DNA of 64,000 nt from Nocardiopsis sp. FR4 (GCF_009830945.1 NZ_VWVV01000009.1:1-64000), one strand, 5' to 3'; shown: positions 9,814 to 18,785, numbered from the stretch's first letter. Notes: a model not told the origin generated them from the letters alone. Made by a program: numbers and translations.

Positions 9814-10077
9814 TGTGGTGCACCTCAGGGGTGCACCACAGCGGCCGAGGGCGTGCACCCTCCGGGTGCACACCTCCCAGCGGAACGCGGGGCAACCCGG
9901 CGCAACCGAACGACCACCTCCCCCACTGCCTGCGACTTCTCGTGTCTTCGCAGGTCAGGGCACTCCCCACCCCAGTTCAAGCCCCGTCACTCACCCCAGG
10001 GGCGAAAGCCCCTGACCAGCGCAAACACGCAGCGGTCAGGGGTTTTCGCGCGTCCGGGGACGCACCGGCGGGTGCAC
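9814..10077. repeat. structured direct repeat, copy 2
   Basis: Second copy of the repeat at 4291-4556, same orientation. Hairpins are preserved: TGTGGTGCACC/GGTGCACCACA at the left, GTGCACCC/GGGTGCAC, CCTGCGA/TCGCAGG, and CCCCTGACC/GGTCAGGGG. In the third hairpin a G-C pair of copy 1 is replaced by an A-T pair on both arms, a compensatory change that suggests selection on structure. GTTCAAGCCC and CTCACCCCA are also kept. Confidence 0.75.
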
Positions 10078-10219
10078 GAACCCGGCCCCGGACCGGTACC
10101 GCCCCCCGCATCCACGGCGTCGACGGACGGCCCGGACATTCCTGCTGGCCTGTGCGAAGATCTTCGAGAACCCTCTCCGATTCCTTCGCTTTTGCGCCCG
10201 CCCCAGCGATGGTCCACGC

Positions 10220-10366
10220 ATGGCAACCATCAACCAGCGCGCACCGGCCGACCACCACCGCGACCGGGACCTCCACCCGCTCCCCCGCTTCGGCCAGGCG
10301 AACCCGCGCGGGCTGCCGTTCACCGTCTGCGAGGCCGCCGTACGCGAGGACCCGCCACCGGCGTGA
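10220..10366 (+). CDS. possible small protein or gene remnant
   Basis: A 48-codon frame, MATINQRAPADHHRD... ending EDPPPA. Nearly every codon ends in G or C, which argues for coding ancestry. No Shine-Dalgarno site precedes the ATG and I recognise no family. It could be a real small gene, or the surviving end of a longer one lost at the repeat. Confidence 0.3.
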   Translation: MATINQRAPADHHRDRDLHPLPRFGQANPRGLPFTVCEAAVREDPPPA

Positions 10367-10420
10367 GCCGCCCGGTTCCCCGGCCCTCGTCACGGGCTCG
10401 GGGCCCCTGGAGGCCCGGGG

Positions 10421-12028
10421 TCAGGCGGCCCGGTGCACCACCCTGCCGTCAACGACGGTGAGCGCGACCGGGAGTTCGGCCAACTCGTCGGGGGAGACGG
10501 CGAGCGGATCCCCCGCGAACACGGTCAGGTCGGCGCGGGCGCCCTCCCGCACCGTCCCGGCACGGTCCTCCTCACCGGCGCCGTAGGCGGCCCACAGGGT
10601 GTACCCGGCCAGGGCCTGGTACGCGGTCAAGGCCTGTCCCGCCCCCACCGGAGCGCGGTCCGGCCGCCCCGCCGGGCGCCGCAGCCGGGCGCCCGCCATG
10701 ACGAGACGCGGGTCGAAGTGCGCGATCGGCCAGTCCGAGCCGAGCGCGACACGGCCCCCGGCCGCGACGATGTCGCCGTAGCGCCAGGCGCGGACCCACC
10801 GCTCCGGGCCCACGCGCGCCGACCAGTTGTCGGTGTGGTCGGGCACCGTCCAGTCCATGTGGGTGGGGTGCATGGAGGCGACCACGTCCAGCGCGGCGAA
10901 GCGCGCCACGTCCTCGTCGCAGACCAGTTCGGCGTGTTCGATCCGGTGTCGGCCGCGGGCGGGCCCGCCGACGCGGGCGCAGGTGTCCAGGGCGTAGGAG
11001 ACGGCCCGGTCACCGATGGCGTGGGTGAACGAGGGCAGCCCCAGCTCGGCGACGGCGCCGACCGCCTCGCGGTAGTCGCCGGGTTCGCGCCAGATCGGCC
11101 GGGTGCCCTCGCCGTGGCAGTCAGGGTGGTGGAGCCAGGCCGCGCCTCCGTCGATCGTTCCGTCGAGGAGGAACTTGACCGCACCGGTGCGCCATAGCCG
11201 TCCACCGCGTTCCCGCAGGTCGTGCAGCATCTCCAGGGTCTGGCGGGTTCGGCCGGGCAGGGCCCAGGGGGCGAGCAGGACGCGGGCGGTGAGCCGGTCC
11301 TGGTCGGAGAGCAGCTCCAGGGTCTCCAGGGTCTGCGGGGACAGGTCCAGGACGTGCAGTCCGGTGATCCCGCAGGCGTGCTGGGCACGCAGCCTCCGGG
11401 CCAGTTCCCTGGCCGCCTCGGCGGCGTCGATCGAGGGCAGCGCCTCCTGGGCCAGCAGGACCGCTGAGAGCTCGCGCAGGTATCCGGTGGGGCGGCCTTC
11501 GTCGTCGACGTCGACCTCGGAGTGGTCGGCGAACTCCACGGCGCCGGTGATCCCGGCGCGGCGCAGCCCCTCGGTGCTCAGCAGGGCGTTGTGGGCGTCG
11601 ATCATGCTGAGCAGGGCGGGGCGTCCGCCCACCGCGGCGTCGATCGTCTCGCGGTGCGGCGTGCGCGGTGCGAAGGCGAGGTACTCGGTGCCGCGGGCCA
11701 CGACCCAGGCGTGCTCGGGCAGGCCGGCGGCGTACTCCTCCAGGGTGCGGCACAGGTCGCCGAGGTCGGTGAGGCCCGTCAGGTCGACGCCGCGCTCCTG
11801 GGACAGGGCGATGAGCGGGTGCTGGTGGGAGTCGACCAGCCCCGGGGTGACCGTCAGGCCCCGCCCGTCGACCACCTCCGTGCGGCGGCCGGCGAGCGCG
11901 GCGACCTCCTGGTCGTCGCCGACGGCGGTGATGGTGCCGCCGGTGACGGCCAGCGCGCTGGCCCGGGGGCGGGCGGCGTCCATCGTGTGGACGGTGGCGC
12001 CGCGGACGATGAGGTCGGGGGCGGTCAT
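10421..12028 (-). CDS. YtcJ-type amidohydrolase (amidohydrolase family 3)
   Basis: 535 residues. A metal-dependent TIM-barrel hydrolase of unknown substrate. The N-terminal beta strands (DLIVRGATVHTMD) lead to PGLVDSHQHP at about 58-67, with the HxH metal ligands; later HAIGDRA and GSDWP are the typical ligands of YtcJ relatives, and the C-terminus returns to the small beta domain (GTVREGARADLTVFAGDPL). GGGAGGA precedes the ATG, which overlaps the stop of the upstream permease gene (ATGA), so the pair is translationally coupled. An imported purine-, pyrimidine- or hydantoin-like compound is a reasonable guess for the substrate. A longer upstream open frame is a shadow of the permease. Confidence 0.88.
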   Translation of the reverse strand: MTAPDLIVRGATVHTMDAARPRASALAVTGGTITAVGDDQEVAALAGRRTEVVDGRGLTVTPGLVDSHQHPLIALSQERGVDLTGLTDLGDLCRTLEEYAAGLPEHAWVVARGTEYLAFAPRTPHRETIDAAVGGRPALLSMIDAHNALLSTEGLRRAGITGAVEFADHSEVDVDDEGRPTGYLRELSAVLLAQEALPSIDAAEAARELARRLRAQHACGITGLHVLDLSPQTLETLELLSDQDRLTARVLLAPWALPGRTRQTLEMLHDLRERGGRLWRTGAVKFLLDGTIDGGAAWLHHPDCHGEGTRPIWREPGDYREAVGAVAELGLPSFTHAIGDRAVSYALDTCARVGGPARGRHRIEHAELVCDEDVARFAALDVVASMHPTHMDWTVPDHTDNWSARVGPERWVRAWRYGDIVAAGGRVALGSDWPIAHFDPRLVMAGARLRRPAGRPDRAPVGAGQALTAYQALAGYTLWAAYGAGEEDRAGTVREGARADLTVFAGDPLAVSPDELAELPVALTVVDGRVVHRAA

Positions 12029-13446
12029 GCGTATCCTCCCTTGCCCAGGCGCCGCACGACGAACCTGGTCAGTGCGACGTGGACGGCGGTGGTGACGGCG
12101 AAGGCCGGAAGCGAGGCGGTCAGGTACGGGAACACCGGCGCGTTGGCGTAGGTCACGGGGTTGAGCAGCAGCAGGTAGGTGAGCGCCCCGGCCGCCACGG
12201 AGGCGAAGGCCGCCGGGTTGACGCCCCGCCAGAACCCGTAGCGCGACTCGGGGTCCGCGGCGTACAGGTCGCGCAGGTGCAGGACGCGGCGGCGCAGCAG
12301 GTGGTAGTCGGCGAAGTAGACCGCGCACAGCGGCGCGAGGATGAGCGAGACCAGCGCCAGGAACCGGAAGAACAGGTCGTAGATCCCTCCGGGGAAGAAC
12401 ACCATGACGCCCGCGGGGACGAACAGTACCGCGGCCATCAGCGGCCAGGGCACCCGTTGCAGCGAACCGTGCAGGCGCTGGATCGCCAGGGCGCCCGAGT
12501 AGGTCTGACCCATGATGCTCGTGACGTTGGCGACGGCGACGAACAGCAGGGAGATCGCGCCCAGGACGACGCCGCCGACCGGAACCATCCAGGTGGTGGG
12601 GTCGCTGGACCCGAAGGCGAGCGCGGCGAGGGTGCCGACCAGGCCCGCAGCGACGCTGGCGCCGAACAGGCCGATGAGGTTGGGCCAGAAGGCGGCACGC
12701 GGTGTGGTGGTCAGCCGGGCCAGGTTGCCCATGATCGCCCACCAGGAGAAGCCCGTGGCGAGGCTGACCTCCAGCGCGTTGGTGTAGTCCAGCAGCGGCA
12801 GGCCGATCGGGTCGGGGGGTTCGAGGGCGGCCAACTGGGCCGGACCGTACTCGCGCAGGATCACCACCAGCATCAGCGCCGTGATGAACGCCAGGGCGGG
12901 GGCGATGAGCAGGTTGGTCCGGCCCAGCGACAGGGGACCGCGCAGCAACAGCAGCCAGGAGGCCAGGAGGGCCAGCAGGCAGAAGCCGATGACGACGGGG
13001 GAGTCCTCGCGCAGCGACGTGCCGAACACGGCGTTGCAGACGTTGGCCAGGGCGCGGCCGAACATGATGGCGAGGATGGCGTTCCAGGTGGCCAACAGGA
13101 ACGGCATGAGCAGGAGCAGGAGCAGGAGCAGGCGTACGCCGTTGCGGCCGAAGACGCTGCGCAGGGCGCCGAACTGTTCGACGCCGTACTTGGCCGAGGG
13201 CAGGCAGACGGTGAGCGCCACCAGCACCACGCCGATGAGGTTGCCGACCACGGTGGTGGCGATGGCGGCCTTGGCTCCGACGAACAGGGCGATGCTGCCG
13301 CCGCCGAGGAAGGACCAGGTGGCGATCGCCAGTCCGACGTTCACGCTGGTGAAGCTCCAGAAACCCCAGACGCGTTCGCCGCGCAGCAGCGGCAGTCCCG
13401 CCAGGGGTGCGTCGGAGGCGGCGGGAGCCGTCGTCCGCTCGCTCAT
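12025..13446 (-). CDS. NCS1 family permease (cytosine/purine/allantoin type)
   Basis: 473 residues with about 12 hydrophobic helices, starting WGFWSFTSVNVGLAIATWSF, the TM1 signature of NCS1 transporters. It imports a nucleobase or related ring compound with H+ or Na+ at the cytoplasmic membrane; specificity cannot be read from sequence. The ATG is chosen because it overlaps the stop of the 54-aa gene before it (TGATG); a GTG five codons upstream is less likely. It lies second in a three-gene leftward operon: miniprotein, permease, amidohydrolase. The divergent TetR gene is the likely regulator. Confidence 0.88.
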   Translation of the reverse strand: MSERTTAPAASDAPLAGLPLLRGERVWGFWSFTSVNVGLAIATWSFLGGGSIALFVGAKAAIATTVVGNLIGVVLVALTVCLPSAKYGVEQFGALRSVFGRNGVRLLLLLLLLMPFLLATWNAILAIMFGRALANVCNAVFGTSLREDSPVVIGFCLLALLASWLLLLRGPLSLGRTNLLIAPALAFITALMLVVILREYGPAQLAALEPPDPIGLPLLDYTNALEVSLATGFSWWAIMGNLARLTTTPRAAFWPNLIGLFGASVAAGLVGTLAALAFGSSDPTTWMVPVGGVVLGAISLLFVAVANVTSIMGQTYSGALAIQRLHGSLQRVPWPLMAAVLFVPAGVMVFFPGGIYDLFFRFLALVSLILAPLCAVYFADYHLLRRRVLHLRDLYAADPESRYGFWRGVNPAAFASVAAGALTYLLLLNPVTYANAPVFPYLTASLPAFAVTTAVHVALTRFVVRRLGKGGYA

Positions 13447-13610
13447 CACAGCCCCCACCACAGCAGGAGGGTGCTGAGCACCGGAACGGAGACGGCGATC
13501 ACGAGCACGTCCGGCCGAGGGAGGTCGGCGTGGGCGGGGTCGTGGTATCCGGGGGACTCGATGGTCCGGATGCGGCGGTCGAGATCGTCCGCGAGGGCGT
13601 CATCACGCAT
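13446..13610 (-). CDS. 54-aa membrane miniprotein preceding the NCS1 permease
   Basis: MRDDALADDLDRRIRTIESP begins a short charged cytoplasmic part, followed by one transmembrane helix from about residue 35 (VLVIAVSVPVLSTLLLWW) to the end at residue 54. GGAGG sits 8 bases before the ATG and the TGA overlaps the permease ATG, so it is coupled to the transporter. The arrangement suggests a small partner subunit of the permease, as seen with other transporters in actinobacteria, but I do not know a named family. It is the first gene of the operon, directly beneath the operator at 13628. Confidence 0.75.
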   Translation of the reverse strand: MRDDALADDLDRRIRTIESPGYHDPAHADLPRPDVLVIAVSVPVLSTLLLWWGL

Positions 13611-13627
13611 GATGCGAGCCTCCAATG

Positions 13628-13642
13628 ACTAACGTTGTTAGT
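13628..13642. promoter_or_regulatory. probable TetR operator
   Basis: ACTAAC-GTT-GTTAGT, a perfect 6-bp inverted repeat between the divergent TetR and transporter genes and just before the miniprotein start. Position and symmetry suit autoregulation plus control of the permease operon. Confidence 0.7.
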
Positions 13643-13714
13643 TGATACGGCAGAGGGAACCGAGGCGGATGTGAACCCCTTCACACCACAAAGACCGAAC
13701 AGGAGTGTGCCCTG

Positions 13715-14326
13715 GTGGGCGGACCGAAGCCGATCCTGACCCGCAGAGCGATCGCGGCCGCCGCCCTGGCCGTCATCGACGAGGAGGGCACCGCGACGCT
13801 GACCCTGCGGGAGGTCGCCCGGCGCCTGGAGGTCAAGGCCTCCTCCCTGTACAACCACGTCCGCTCCAAGGACGAGATCCTCGACCTGGTCACCGAACTG
13901 ATCTCCTCGGACCTGGACCTGTCGGCCCTGGACCGGAACGACTGGAGGGAGGGGCTGCGCTCCTGCGCCTCCGGTTACCGCAGGGCGTTCCTGGCCCACC
14001 CCAACGCCACCGCCGAGATCGCCCGCCGTTCCGTGGAGACGCCCACGTCACTGCGGTACTACACGCGCGCCGTCGAGAGCCTGACCGCCGCGGGCTGGCC
14101 GCCCGAACGGGCGCTGGAGATCGTCATCTCGGTCGACTACATCGTCATGGGGTCCATCGTGAGCCCCTTCTCCACGGGCTTCGTCCGGGCCCCGGAGGAC
14201 TACGGGCCCGAGCACGCGCCGCTGGCCGACGCGATCGCCAGGGTGGACCGCTCGGCCATCGACGACACCGCGTTCACCGAGGCCCTCTCCCACTACCTCG
14301 ACGGGTTGGGCGATCCGCCGCGATAA
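13715..14326 (+). CDS. TetR family regulator (TetR_C type)
   Basis: 203 residues, GTG start with AGGAG about 10 bases upstream. The N-terminal helix-turn-helix covers about 10-55 (AAALAVIDEEG, LREVARRLEVKASSLYNHV), and the C-terminal ligand domain resembles that of tetracycline-repressor relatives (GLRSCASGYRRAFLAHP). It is divergent from the NCS1 permease operon with a palindrome between, so it most likely represses that operon and itself until a small ligand binds. Confidence 0.87.
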   Translation: MGGPKPILTRRAIAAAALAVIDEEGTATLTLREVARRLEVKASSLYNHVRSKDEILDLVTELISSDLDLSALDRNDWREGLRSCASGYRRAFLAHPNATAEIARRSVETPTSLRYYTRAVESLTAAGWPPERALEIVISVDYIVMGSIVSPFSTGFVRAPEDYGPEHAPLADAIARVDRSAIDDTAFTEALSHYLDGLGDPPR

Positions 14327-14434
14327 TCCCGGGGCGGGACGGGCCCACCCGGCCGCGTCCCGGGTGCGCACCCCGTGGCCAGGAGCACGCACACCTTCCA
14401 GCGGACACGGCACGACCGGCCGGGCACCGCGGGT

Positions 14435-15496
14435 TCAGTACTCCAGTTCGGGGCGCAGCGGGCCCCCCACCCGGTGCAGGTGCCGCAGTACCTCGGCGTA
14501 GGAGCGCACGACGCCCGTCTCGTGGTAGGCGATGCCGAACCGTTCGCAGGCCTCCCGGACCAGCGGCCGGGCCCGGCGCAGGTTGGGCCGGGGCATGGAG
14601 GGGAACAGGTGGTGTTCGATCTGGTAGTTCAGGCCGCCCAGGACCAGGTCGGTCAGCGGCCCGCCCCGCACGTTGCGGGAGGTCAGGACCTGACGGCGCA
14701 GGAACCCCGTCCTCGTCCCCTCCTCCAGGACGGGCATGCCCTTGTGGTTGGGGGCGAAGGAGCACCCCATGTAGAGGCCGAACAGGCCCTGGTGCACCAG
14801 GACGAAGCACAGAGCCTGGAGCGGGGTGAGGGTCAGCAGGAGGACGGTCAGGTAACCGCCGGTGTGCAGCGCCAGCAGCGCCCCCTCCGCGACCCGGGTC
14901 CGTGTCGGCAGGGAGGTGCTCCTCAGGATCCCGCGTACCGAGGCGACGCGCAGGTGGAAGGCCTCCAGGAGCAGCATCGGGAAGAACAGCCAGGCCTGGC
15001 TGCGGGCCAGCCACCGGCCCGGTCCCCGGCGGCGCCGCAGGGCCTGCTCCCGGCTGAAGGCCAGCGCGGCTCCGGCGATGTCGGGGTCCCGGCCCTCGTG
15101 GTTGGGGTGGGCGTGGTGGCGGTCGTGCTTGTCGACCCACCAGCCGAAGGCCAGCCCCACCAGCAGGTTGCCGTGGATCCGCCCGATGAGCGCGTTGGTC
15201 CGCTGGTTCTCGGCGATCTGTCCGTGCCCGGCGTCGTGGCCGATGAAGGCGGTCTGGGTGAAGAGCACCGCGAGCACCGCGGCCGTCACCAGCTGCCACC
15301 ACGAGGGGCCGATCAGGACGAAGGCCGTCCAGGCCGCCAGGAGCAGGGACAGCGTGATGGTGATCCGGACCGCGTAGTGGCCCCGGCGCCGGCGCAGCAG
15401 CCCGTGCTCACTCACTGCCCGGGACAGGACCGCGAACTCGCTCCCCCTGCGCCGGGGCGTCTTCGGCCCGGAACCCGTGTCCTCAGTGCTGGTCAT
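14435..15496 (-). CDS. membrane fatty acid desaturase
   Basis: 353 residues, an integral membrane di-iron acyl desaturase. The three histidine boxes are visible: HDAGHGQ near 85, DRHHAHPNHEGRDPD near 122, and QIEHHLFPSMPR near 305. Four hydrophobic helices lie between them. It introduces a double bond into an acyl chain (acyl-CoA or lipid), probably to adjust membrane fluidity, and uses an electron-transfer partner not found in this window. It is transcribed alone, convergent with the TetR gene. The cold-shock genes 1-2 kb away fit a low-temperature role only circumstantially. Confidence 0.88.
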   Translation of the reverse strand: MTSTEDTGSGPKTPRRRGSEFAVLSRAVSEHGLLRRRRGHYAVRITITLSLLLAAWTAFVLIGPSWWQLVTAAVLAVLFTQTAFIGHDAGHGQIAENQRTNALIGRIHGNLLVGLAFGWWVDKHDRHHAHPNHEGRDPDIAGAALAFSREQALRRRRGPGRWLARSQAWLFFPMLLLEAFHLRVASVRGILRSTSLPTRTRVAEGALLALHTGGYLTVLLLTLTPLQALCFVLVHQGLFGLYMGCSFAPNHKGMPVLEEGTRTGFLRRQVLTSRNVRGGPLTDLVLGGLNYQIEHHLFPSMPRPNLRRARPLVREACERFGIAYHETGVVRSYAEVLRHLHRVGGPLRPELEY

Positions 15497-15931
15497 CGGC
15501 CGTCCCCTCTTCCGCCGCGCCTGTCCCGGGCCGCCCTCCGCCGTCCCGGACGGCGCCTCGGTGCGGGACGGGATCGGGCCTCAGCCGTGGAACGCGGGGA
15601 GCGGTGTCGGAGACGACGGGCGGGCGCTGGGTGCAACGGGCCATGAGCGTAGTACTCCACGATCCCCGGCCCGGGCGAGCCGCGCTCGCACCGGTCCGGC
15701 TGGGAGGCGTGAGCGCGATGAGCGCCGCACGTGTGCGGGAGACGGGCGGATCCTGGTGTGCCGTACCGCCCCGGCCCGGAGGGCCGGGCTCTCCCCGAAC
15801 GGCTCGTCGTGCCCGTTCGCCCCCCCATCATACCCTCCCCCCTTCCGGGCGGGAAGGAACCGCGTCCGGGGCCGGCGGCGTACCGGCTCTGCGACCGCCC
15901 CTCCCCCGACACCGACCGATCGGCCCCCGAC
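15497..15931. other. intergenic upstream of desaturase
   Basis: About 430 bases. It should hold the desaturase promoter; no confident elements or genes are seen. Confidence 0.35.
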
Positions 15932-16160
15932 ATGCGCGCCTACCTGTCCTTCCTCGGCACCAACCGACGCTGGTTCCTGGGCCGCTTCGCGCTCTTCGCG
16001 TTCTCCGCCCTCGGCCAGGCCTTCTTCGTCTCCCTGTTCTCCGCCCACATCCGCACCTCCATGGACCTGTCCCACGGGCCGTTCGGCGCCCTGTTCATGG
16101 TCGCGGCCCTGGCCGCCTACTGCGTGTCGGCGTCGGCCGTCCCGGTGTGGACCGTGGCGC
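15932..16160 (+). pseudogene. N-terminal fragment of an MFS transporter
   Basis: From the [23 protein letters not shown] and the following two helices ([16 protein letters not shown], then [16 protein letters not shown]) match the beginning of a major facilitator superfamily transporter. After about 65 residues similarity stops and the frame runs into unrelated sequence. The remaining ~10 helices are absent, so this is a truncated remnant. Confidence 0.65.
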
Positions 16161-16666
16161 GTGCGAGCCCGGCTGCGGAAGGAACGGGCACCGGCCGGAT
16201 GAACCGCGCGACGCGAAAAACCACGAGGATTTACACCCTGTCTTCGGGAATAGGGTGGTATTTTCCGGACTGCCCTCCGGGGGGCCCGCGCCCCCTCGGG
16301 CGAAGCCGTGTTTTTCTGCGGACGGCGATATGCGCCCCGCCCGCCCGGAGCGGAGGGACCGGGGCGCGGCACCCCCGCGGAGGAGCTCGGCTTCCCCGGA
16401 TGGAAGCGGATGGTTCTCGCAGGCCACGGACCCAGCGGACCCGCGGGGAATCCGCTGTGGGGACACGCGAAAATTCATTCTTCCCAGAGCTGGATCCGTG
16501 TGCTAAGTTTACTGAGTTGCAGTTGTGGTTCCCGCTTGAATCTTGTTGCGGATGCCGGCTCGGTAGTCGGTTCTCCTCCATGGTTATCTCCACTCGGGAC
16601 ATCACCGCGGTGGCGTCGGATCCCGTACAGCGCGGAATTCCTGAGAACAATGTGAGGAACATCATT
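16161..16666. promoter_or_regulatory. leader and promoter region of cspA
   Basis: About 500 bases. The last ~170 are AT-richer and probably form promoter plus a long 5' leader, as is common for cold-shock genes, where mRNA folding responds to temperature. I see no secure -35/-10 pair. Confidence 0.4.
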
Positions 16667-16870
16667 ATGGCTACTGGCACCGTCAAGTGGTTCAACAGCG
16701 AAAAGGGCTTCGGCTTCATCGAGCAGGACGGCGGCGGCGCCGACGTCTTCGCCCACTACTCCAACATCCGCTCCGAGGGCTACCGTGACCTCGCGGAGGG
16801 CCAGGCCGTGGAGTTCGACGCGACGCAGGGCCCCAAGGGCCTGCAGGCCGAGAACATCGTCCTGATCTAA
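16667..16870 (+). CDS. cspA: CspA family cold shock protein
   Basis: 67 residues, a complete single cold-shock domain. It begins [18 protein letters not shown], includes RNP1 (KGFGFIEQ) and an RNP2 variant (DVFAHYS; usual VFVHFS), and ends AENIVLI. It is an RNA chaperone that binds single-stranded nucleic acid and melts structures. GAGG precedes the ATG. A strong hairpin terminator follows at once, so the gene is monocistronic. The next gene is a DEAD-box helicase, another factor that remodels RNA at low temperature. Confidence 0.96.
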   Translation: MATGTVKWFNSEKGFGFIEQDGGGADVFAHYSNIRSEGYRDLAEGQAVEFDATQGPKGLQAENIVLI

Positions 16871-16884
16871 GAGACTTCACCCGT

Positions 16885-16927
16885 GTACGGGGCCCGCTCC
16901 TGGCGAGTCGGGCCCCGTACCGCTTTT
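16885..16927 (+). terminator. cspA terminator
   Basis: GTACGGGGCCCG pairs with CGGGCCCCGTAC (12 bp, 12-base loop), followed by CGCTTTT, a classic intrinsic terminator 14 bases after the cspA stop. Confidence 0.88.
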
Positions 16928-17087
16928 CTCCGACCGGCTGGCCTTCTGGCCGTCGCCCCATGCGACCGGCGCCAGCCGCCGCCCCCTCGGGCACTCCGTG
17001 TCCGGGCCGCGGGCACCCTTCCCACACCACACGCGCGAGCGGGTCCGCGGACGCCGACGCGCGGGGTGTCGACCTCGAAAGGTCCAC

Positions 17088-18494
17088 ATGCGCACAGCGA
17101 ACACCGCAGAGACACACAGCCGCAGGAAGCCCGCCCGCCACGGCGGTGAACACCGCGGCCCCCGCCGGGCCCCCTCCCGGCCCGCCGACACCTTCCCCAC
17201 CACCGCCACACCCGGGCTTCCCCCGGTGGCCTCCTTCCAGGAGCTGGCGCTCCCCGCGCCCCTGCTCTCCGCCCTGGGCCGCCAGGGGCTGACCACCCCC
17301 TCGGCCATCCAGGCCCAGACCCTGCCCAACTCCCTCGCCGGTCGCGACGTCCTGGGCCGGAGCCGGACCGGGTCGGGCAAGACCCTGGCCTTCGGGCTGG
17401 CACTGCTCGCCCGCCTGGAGGGACAGACCGCCGAGCCGGGGCGACCGCTCGCGCTGGTGCTGGCCCCCACCCGCGAACTCGCCCAACAGGTCACCGACGC
17501 CCTGACCCCCTACGCGCGTGCGCTCAGAATCCGTTCCACCACCGTGGTCGGAGGGGTGTCGCTGTCCCGCCAGGCCCAGGCCCTGCGCCGGGGCGCCGAG
17601 CTGGTCGTGGCCACCCCGGGCCGCCTGCGCGACCTGGTGGAGCGGGGGGACTGCCGGCTGGACCGGATCAGCGTCACCGTGCTGGACGAGGCCGACCAGA
17701 TGACCGACATGGGCTTCATGCCCCAGGTCACCGCGATCCTGCGGCAGATCCCGGAGCAGGGGCAGCGGCTGCTCTTCTCGGCGACCCTGGACCGCAACGT
17801 GGACACCCTGGTCCGGCGCTTCCTGCACGATCCCGTCGTGCACTCCGTCGACCCGTCCGCGAACACCGTGTCCACCATGGAGCACCACGTGCTCCAGGTG
17901 AGCGCCGAGGACAAGCGCGCCACCGCCACGCACATCGCCGCCCGCGACGGGCAGGTGATCATGTTCCTGGACACCAAGCGGGCCGTGAACGCCATGGCCG
18001 AGCACCTGCTCGCCAACGGCGTGCGGGCCGCCACCCTGCACGGCGGCCGCTCGCAGCCGCAGCGCACCCGCACCCTGGCGCAGTTCAAGGAGGGGAAGGT
18101 GACCGCGCTGGTCGCCACGAACGTGGCCGCACGCGGCATCCACGTGGACGGCCTCGACCTCGTGGTCAACGTCGATCCCCCCGCCGACCACAAGGACTAC
18201 CTGCACCGGGGCGGGCGCACGGCGCGCGCCGGGGCCTCGGGCAACGTGGTGACCCTCGTGCTGCCCCACCAGCGGCGCGAGATGCAGCGGCTGATGGACC
18301 GCGCCGAGATCGAGGCCCGCATGGTGCGGGTCACCGCGGGCGACCCCGAGCTGACGCGGCTGACCGGCGCGCGCACGCCCCCGGGTGTGCCCGTGTCCGT
18401 TCCCTCCGCCGCCGAGGCGCCCGGGCGCGCCTCCGGATCGGGCGGACGTGCCTCCGGTTCCGGTGGTCGCGGCCGCCGCCGTCCCCGCCGTTAG
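17088..18494 (+). CDS. DEAD-box ATP-dependent RNA helicase
   Basis: 468 residues. The helicase core follows a ~45-residue basic N-terminus: Q motif (TPSAIQAQ), motif I RTGSGKT near 92, PTRELAQQ, motif II DEAD near 198, SAT near 230, and ARGIHVDG and HRGGRTARAG in the second RecA domain. It unwinds RNA duplexes using ATP, in ribosome assembly or mRNA decay. The tail is Gly/Ser/Arg-rich, suited to RNA binding. The ATG is preferred over an upstream in-frame one because AAAGG precedes it. It is adjacent to cspA but separated by a terminator, so co-regulation rather than co-transcription is expected. Confidence 0.94.
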   Translation: MRTANTAETHSRRKPARHGGEHRGPRRAPSRPADTFPTTATPGLPPVASFQELALPAPLLSALGRQGLTTPSAIQAQTLPNSLAGRDVLGRSRTGSGKTLAFGLALLARLEGQTAEPGRPLALVLAPTRELAQQVTDALTPYARALRIRSTTVVGGVSLSRQAQALRRGAELVVATPGRLRDLVERGDCRLDRISVTVLDEADQMTDMGFMPQVTAILRQIPEQGQRLLFSATLDRNVDTLVRRFLHDPVVHSVDPSANTVSTMEHHVLQVSAEDKRATATHIAARDGQVIMFLDTKRAVNAMAEHLLANGVRAATLHGGRSQPQRTRTLAQFKEGKVTALVATNVAARGIHVDGLDLVVNVDPPADHKDYLHRGGRTARAGASGNVVTLVLPHQRREMQRLMDRAEIEARMVRVTAGDPELTRLTGARTPPGVPVSVPSAAEAPGRASGSGGRASGSGGRGRRRPRR

Positions 18495-18596
18495 GCCCCT
18501 CCCCTTCGTGTTCTTGACCTCTCCCTGGTATTCGCGGGGCGGGCTCCGGGTAGCCGGTGGGATGCCTGTACATCCACGGGAAGAGGGGGAACGGAC

Positions 18597-18785
18597 ATGG
18601 CCGAGATCAGCCCCATCGATCTGCAGAAGGCGCTCAAGGGAGCCGACTACCCCGCCAGCCGCGACGACCTGGTGTCGTTGGCCAGGGACAACGGCGCGGA
18701 CGACGGGCTGGTGGAGCGGATCGAGAGCGCGGGCACTGACCGCTTCGAGGGACCGGACGACGTGCAGAGGGCCGTGTTCGGTTGA
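18597..18785 (+). CDS. DUF2795 protein
   Basis: 62 residues, matching the DUF2795 fold: a short helix (DLQKALKG), A-DYPASRDDLVSLARDNGA, then ERIESAGTDRFEGPDDVQRA. These small actinobacterial proteins have no assigned function; the pattern of a short helical domain repeated in larger relatives suggests a protein- or nucleic-acid-binding module. GAGGGGGA lies before the ATG. It is transcribed alone between the helicase and a convergent hydrolase. Confidence 0.9.
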   Translation: MAEISPIDLQKALKGADYPASRDDLVSLARDNGADDGLVERIESAGTDRFEGPDDVQRAVFG

